Below, piece by piece: positions 60,591 through 64,000 of a DNA stretch of 64,000 nucleotides. The notes beneath the pieces are model-generated. The model saw nothing but the letters and a program-made list of their open reading frames with translations, did no database searches and was not told where the DNA came from. This stretch comes from CAVTQY01 sp963736975 (GTDB lineage Bacteria; Pseudomonadota; Alphaproteobacteria; Acetobacterales; Acetobacteraceae): assembly GCA_963736975.1 (NCBI GenBank), contig CAVTQY010000001.1, positions 3,472,001 to 3,536,000 of the forward strand, written 5' to 3'. Both the position numbers and the translations under genes were made by a program. Numbering within the stretch: the first letter of the stretch is position 1; each line of letters starts with the position of its first letter.

Positions 60591-61765
60591 TTATACCGCT
60601 CTGCACTGTTGTTGACTCGGGTGTGATTTGGAGCGGCGCGGGGAGCGCTGGTTGGGTGACGGCCTGACCTGATGGGGTGGGCTGATGGGCGGCAAGCGCT
60701 TGGTGATTCGTGATGACATATCGCCTACGGAGCTTCGGAAGCGTGCACGGCAGGAGCCGGATCGCACGGCTGCGGCGCGCATGCAGGCGATCGCGAACGC
60801 GCTCGAGGGCATGACGCGAGGCGAGGCGGCACGGTTGGCCGGGATGGAGCGGCAGGCGTTACACGACGCGGTAGGTCGCTACAACGCCGAGGGCCTGGAT
60901 GGACTACACGACCGCCCCCGTCCGGGCGCCAAGCCGCGGCTCGACGAGGAGCAGATGAAGCAACTTCGGCAGGTCGTGCTGGACGGTCCGGATGCGGAAA
61001 AAACCGACCTGTCGGCATGGACATTGGCGGACCTGTGCGATGAAGTCACGCGCCGCTGGGGCGTGCGCTACCACGCGGGGCACATGTCCAAGCTGATGAA
61101 GAAGCTCGGCTTGTCGCGGCAGAAGGCCAGGCCGTCGCACCCGAAGGCCGATCCGGCAGCGCGGGAAGCGTTCGCAAAAGGGGGCTTCAAAATGAGCTGG
61201 ATCGCATCGCAGCGGCCAATCCGGGCAAACGCCTGACACTCTGGTTTCAGGACGAAGCCAGGTTCGGCCAGAAGGGGCGGGTCTGCCATCGCTGGTTCAC
61301 CCGCGGCCAGCGCCGGCCGGGCTTGTGCGATCAGCGCTATACCTGGGCTCACCTGTTCGCCACCGTTCAGCCCAAGACCGGCCGGGCGTTCGCGCTGGTG
61401 CTGCCGGAACTGAATACGCAGGCCATGCAACTGTTCCTGGACAAGTTCGCCGCCACGCTCGCCAGCGACGAGCACGCCGTGATGGTCGCCGATCAGGCCG
61501 GCTGGCATATCGCCGAGGACCTGATGGTGCCCAAGACCATCTCCTTGCTGCTACAGCCCGCCTACAGCCCAGAACTCAATCCGGTGGAACGCGTCTGGCT
61601 CTATCTGCGCGAGCGCCATCTCAGCCACAGGCTTCTCAACAGCTATGAGGCCATCCTCGACGCGCTCTGCAAAGCATGGAACGCGCTGACGGCAGAGCGC
61701 TTGACCTCGCTGACGGACTATCCATACCTGAAGCAGGTCAGTTTCTAGGCGGATCGGTATTATAC
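60591..61765 (+). mobile_element. IS630-family insertion sequence, apparently complete
   Basis: Two overlapping reading frames encode a full transposase. Candidate imperfect terminal inverted repeats start TTATACCGCTC (60591) and, on the other strand, TATAATACCGATCC (ends near 61764), each beginning in TA, the IS630 target. It inserted between a PEP-CTERM gene and a palindromic repeat. Confidence 0.75.
60685..61748 (+). CDS. IS630-family transposase, two frames joined by -1 frameshift
   Basis: Frame 1 (60685-61236) has the HTH domain: LEGMTRGEAARLAGMERQAL, LDGLHDRPRPGAKPRL. At AAAA (61189-61192, in TTCAAAATGAG) a -1 slip continues as FKNELDRIAAANPGKRLTLW into frame 2, which carries the catalytic triad: FQDEARFGQ, VMVADQAGWH and YSPELNPVERVWLYL. 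It ends at 61748. Frameshifting to join two halves is common in IS630 relatives. The enzyme looks intact, so the copy may be mobile. Confidence 0.8.
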
Positions 61766-61812
61766 CAGCGGCCCGGGGCGGTGACTTTTCCACCGCGCCG
61801 GGTCGCTGGTAT
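61765..61812. repeat. Palindrome ATACCAGCGGCCCGG next to IS630
   Basis: TACCAGCGGCCCGG near 61764-61777 faces CCGGGTCGCTGGTA near 61799-61812, an imperfect palindrome. The same CCAGCGGCCC unit recurs at 61862-61871 with its exact complement GGGCCGCTGG at 61898-61907. This suggests a family of small dispersed palindromes. Confidence 0.65.
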
Positions 61813-61823
61813 GGCGCGCGGGG

Positions 61824-61907
61824 TTGGTGGGGCGGCCGCGCGCGAAACCAAGACTCTGATGCCAGCGGCCCGGCTCGGTCGGAGCGGTCAACAGAAAGGG
61901 CCGCTGG
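61824..61907. repeat. Dispersed repeat, copy 2
   Basis: This is the second copy of the repeat at 45452-45517: the two halves (61824-61861 and 61879-61906) match it closely, separated here by 17 bases that complete an inverted pair CCAGCGGCCC/GGGCCGCTGG. It holds no gene and lies between the IS630 element and smpB. Confidence 0.8.
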
Positions 61908-61965
61908 TATTAGAACATCATCGGTTCGACTGCCGGAAGCGAGCATGCTCTAGGCCAAGTCTGAG

Positions 61966-62451
61966 CTACCCCCGCGCTCGCATCAGCCGCGCCTTGTCGC
62001 GCTGCCAGTCGCGGGCGGCGACGGCGGCGCGCTTATCGGCTTTCTTGCGGCCTTCGCCGATCCCAAGCAACACCTTGGCGCGGCCGCGATCATTGAAGTG
62101 GATCTGCAACGGTACGAGAGTGACCCCTTCGCGCGACACGGCACCGGCTAATCCGCGGATTTCCTTCTTCTTGAGCAGCAGCTTCCGCGGCGCGCGGGGT
62201 TCGAAGCGGGACAGGACCCCGCCCTGGTATTCGGGGATATAGGCGTTGAACAGCCACAGCTCGCCGTCCCGCTCCCCGGCCCAGGCTTCGGACAGGGTGG
62301 CGCGGCCGTGGCGCAGCGACTTCACCTCCGGCCCACGCAGCACGAGGCCGGCCTCGACCGTGTCCTTGATCGTGTAATCGAACCGCGCCTTCCGGTTCTG
62401 CGCGGCAATCCCGTGGGCGATCAGGCCTTTTTTGGACTTCGGCTCGGCCAA
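61966..62451 (-). CDS. smpB: SsrA-binding protein SmpB
   Basis: 161 residues. NRKARFDYTIKDTVEAGLVL, RGPEVKSLRHGRATLSEAWA and ELWLFNAYIPEY are SmpB hallmarks; the basic C-terminal tail (KRAAVAARDWQRDKARLMRA) enters the ribosomal mRNA channel. It carries tmRNA for ribosome rescue. It lies one base after dapA, the usual alphaproteobacterial order. No tmRNA gene was recognised in the window. Confidence 0.95.
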   Translation of the reverse strand: MAEPKSKKGLIAHGIAAQNRKARFDYTIKDTVEAGLVLRGPEVKSLRHGRATLSEAWAGERDGELWLFNAYIPEYQGGVLSRFEPRAPRKLLLKKKEIRGLAGAVSREGVTLVPLQIHFNDRGRAKVLLGIGEGRKKADKRAAVAARDWQRDKARLMRARG

Positions 62452-62452
62452 T

Positions 62453-63331
62453 TCAGTTCAGCAGGCCCACTTCGGTCATCGCCGCGCGCACCTTCTGCCG
62501 CGTCTGCTCGGAAACCGGTGCCAGAGGCAACCGGCAGCGCTCGGAGGTCTTGCCGAGCAGGCTGGCCGCGAACTTCACCGGTGCCGGGCTGGTTTCGGCG
62601 AACAGTGCGTCGTGCAGCGGGACCAGCCGGTCCTGCATGTCGATCGCCTCGTTCACCCGGCCCTCCTGCCAGGCGCTGTGCATTTCCGCGCAGAGGCGCG
62701 GCGCCACATTGGCGGTGACGCTGATGCAGCCATCGCCGCCGGCAGCCAGGAACGCCAGTGCTGTATGGTCCTCGCCGGAGAGTTGGCAGAATCCGGCGCC
62801 GCAGCCGCGCCTCGTGTGCAGCGGGCGGGCGAGATTGGCGGTGGCGTCCTTCACGCCGATGATGTTGCGGTGCCGGGCGAGCCGCGCCATGGTCTCCACG
62901 CTCATATCGACAACGCTGCGCGGCGGGATGTTGTAGATGATGATCGGCAGATCCACCGCATCGGCGATCGCCTTGAAATGGAGATACATCCCCTCTTGCG
63001 TCGGCTTGTTGTAATAGGGCGTGACCACAAGGGCGGCGTTGGCGCCGGCTTCCTTGGCATGGCGGGTCAGGTCCACAGCTTCTTCCGTGCTGTTCGACCC
63101 GGTACCGGCGATCACCGGCACACGGCCTTTCGCGACCTGGATGGCGATCTCGGTGACCCGCTTGTGCTCGGCGTGGCTCAGGGTAGGGGATTCGCCTGTG
63201 GTTCCAACTGGAACGACCGCGACGGTGCCTTCGGTGATCTGCCAGTCCACGAACTCGGCATAGGCCTTTTCATCGATCGAGCCATCTTCCCGCATGGGCG
63301 TGATCAGGGCGACGATCGATCCCTTGAACAT
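62453..63331 (-). CDS. dapA: 4-hydroxy-tetrahydrodipicolinate synthase
   Basis: 292 residues from ATG 63331 with GGAGGGAGGG upstream; the longer frame is rejected. MFKGSIVALITPMREDGSID, VPVGTTGESPTLSHAEH, VVTPYYNKPTQEGMYLHF with catalytic Tyr, and IIGVKDATANL with the Schiff-base Lys identify DapA. It condenses pyruvate with aspartate semialdehyde in lysine and peptidoglycan precursor synthesis. It is divergent from the lytic transglycosylase gene. Confidence 0.95.
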   Translation of the reverse strand: MFKGSIVALITPMREDGSIDEKAYAEFVDWQITEGTVAVVPVGTTGESPTLSHAEHKRVTEIAIQVAKGRVPVIAGTGSNSTEEAVDLTRHAKEAGANAALVVTPYYNKPTQEGMYLHFKAIADAVDLPIIIYNIPPRSVVDMSVETMARLARHRNIIGVKDATANLARPLHTRRGCGAGFCQLSGEDHTALAFLAAGGDGCISVTANVAPRLCAEMHSAWQEGRVNEAIDMQDRLVPLHDALFAETSPAPVKFAASLLGKTSERCRLPLAPVSEQTRQKVRAAMTEVGLLN

Positions 63332-63467
63332 GAATCCCTCCCTCCGACACCGACCGACGGTGCCGAGCTGCCCTGTAGGCATAGGCGTGCCGGGATTGCG
63401 CCGCAAGGTCGGCCGGTCCGAAGGGAAGCATGGCCGGCGCATCTTTCTGCTACCAGATAGAGCCAGA

Positions 63468-64000
63468 ATGGCACGCCCGACTCGGCTTGTTCTGGTCCTG
63501 CTTGCTCTCCTGCCGGGCCTGCTCGTGCAGGCCGCCCTGGCGCAGAACCCAATGGCCGCATTACACGCCAGGGACTGGCAGCGGGCGATGACCGATGCCA
63601 CCGCCTACCCCGATCCGGTCGCCGGCAAGCTCGTTGAGTATTCGCGCGTGCTGACCCCCGGCGCGGCGACGTCCGGCGAGATCGCCGCCTTCATGGGGGA
63701 GAATCCCGATTGGCCGAATCAGGCAGCGCTGCAACGGCGCTTGCAGGAGGCGATTGCCGACGATCCCGAGGACAATGCGGTGCTCGGCCTGTGCACGGCC
63801 GAGCCGATCACCAGCCCGGCGACACTCGCGCGCTGCGCCGCCGTCCTGGCCGCGTCCGGCAATATGGACGCCGCGATCGCCGATGCACGCCAGGCCTGGG
63901 TGACCGGCTATGCCGACCCCGAGGGCAAGCCTGCTTTCCTGGCGCACTGGTCGGGCCATCTGACGCCGGCGGACGATTGGCAGCGCTTCGAGCATTTTGC
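63468..64000 (+). CDS. Soluble lytic murein transglycosylase-type protein, N-terminal part (runs off window)
   Basis: ATG 63468 starts a signal peptide (RLVLVLLALLPGLLVQAALA) followed by helical repeats: MAALHARDWQRAMTDATAYP, DPVAGKLVEYSRVLTPGA, FMGENPDWPNQAALQRRLQE. This is the superhelical U-domain typical of Slt70-like enzymes. The catalytic domain would lie beyond 64000, so the call rests on the N-terminal pattern and the dapA neighbourhood common in Acetobacteraceae. Confidence 0.7.
   Translation, partial: MARPTRLVLVLLALLPGLLVQAALAQNPMAALHARDWQRAMTDATAYPDPVAGKLVEYSRVLTPGAATSGEIAAFMGENPDWPNQAALQRRLQEAIADDPEDNAVLGLCTAEPITSPATLARCAAVLAASGNMDAAIADARQAWVTGYADPEGKPAFLAHWSGHLTPADDWQRFEHF

Noticed and set aside
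61757..61965. tmRNA (ssrA) gene beside smpB
   Set aside because: The interval is filled by palindromic and dispersed repeats; no tRNA-Ala-like ends or tag frame were found.

Overview
The window looks like a chromosome segment of a high-GC alphaproteobacterium, most likely Acetobacteraceae (Rhodospirillales). This is inferred from gene order and protein character: glyA-nrdR-ribD-ribE-ribBA-ribH-nusB, ruvC-ruvA-ruvB-ybgC-tolQ-tolR-tolA-tolB, mutY-dciA-dsbA-smc, dapA-smpB, small PEP-CTERM proteins, and many IS630/IS21/IS1380 fragments. No database search was possible. LAYOUT. 1-11.4 kb is the right-hand part of an integrated genetic element. A P4-type tyrosine integrase (9974-11248) lies next to a tRNA-Ser(CGA) gene (11425-11514). 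A long leftward operon of overlapping small genes (1-7162) carries three excisionase/MerR-like or other small DNA-binding proteins, an O-like winged-helix replication protein whose gene holds iteron-like repeats, coiled-coil proteins, several Cys-rich putative zinc proteins, a GcrA-like protein and, at the window edge, a DprA/Smf-like protein. Between operon and integrase lies a nest of broken insertion sequences (7.7-9.8 kb). 11.6-31.2 kb is housekeeping chromosome: gloB, a methyltransferase, mutY, dciA, a DsbA-like thioredoxin, smc, secreted proteins including a beta-helix protein, a luciferase-like oxidoreductase, a GAF histidine kinase, a LysR regulator, and the riboflavin/nusB/nrdR/glyA operon. 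31.3-38.5 kb is a catabolic region: TetR regulator, quinate/shikimate dehydrogenase-like protein, MHS-family symporter, BKACE (DUF849) enzyme, Ldh-type dehydrogenase, a PEP-CTERM protein and an MmgE/PrpD protein. 38.6-51.9 kb is a mosaic: DHA2 efflux pump, an M15 peptidase scrap, an S41 protease, an RNase R gene whose 5' end is replaced by an IS1380 remnant, a GFA protein, IS630 debris, a chemoreceptor, a flavin reductase, an SMP-30 protein, truncated methyltransferase and REC-Hpt pieces, and an OmpR-type response regulator. 52-58.3 kb is the ruv-tol cell-envelope and recombination operon, without pal after tolB. 58.4-64 kb has a MazF-type toxin-antitoxin pair, a YihY membrane protein, a short PEP-CTERM protein, one apparently complete IS630 element, palindromic repeats, smpB, dapA and the start of a lytic transglycosylase gene. 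THEMES. Several otherwise well-conserved genes are interrupted by single-base changes in short homopolymers, nearly all +1 (methyltransferase, smc, beta-helix gene, BKACE gene, PEP-CTERM gene, a zinc-protein gene). This suggests uncorrected sequencing errors or recent decay and should be settled before those genes are called dead. The most original biology is in the tRNA-Ser element: a lambda-O-like internal origin, a tandemly duplicated C-terminal domain in the replication protein, and a DprA homologue in a very compressed operon.
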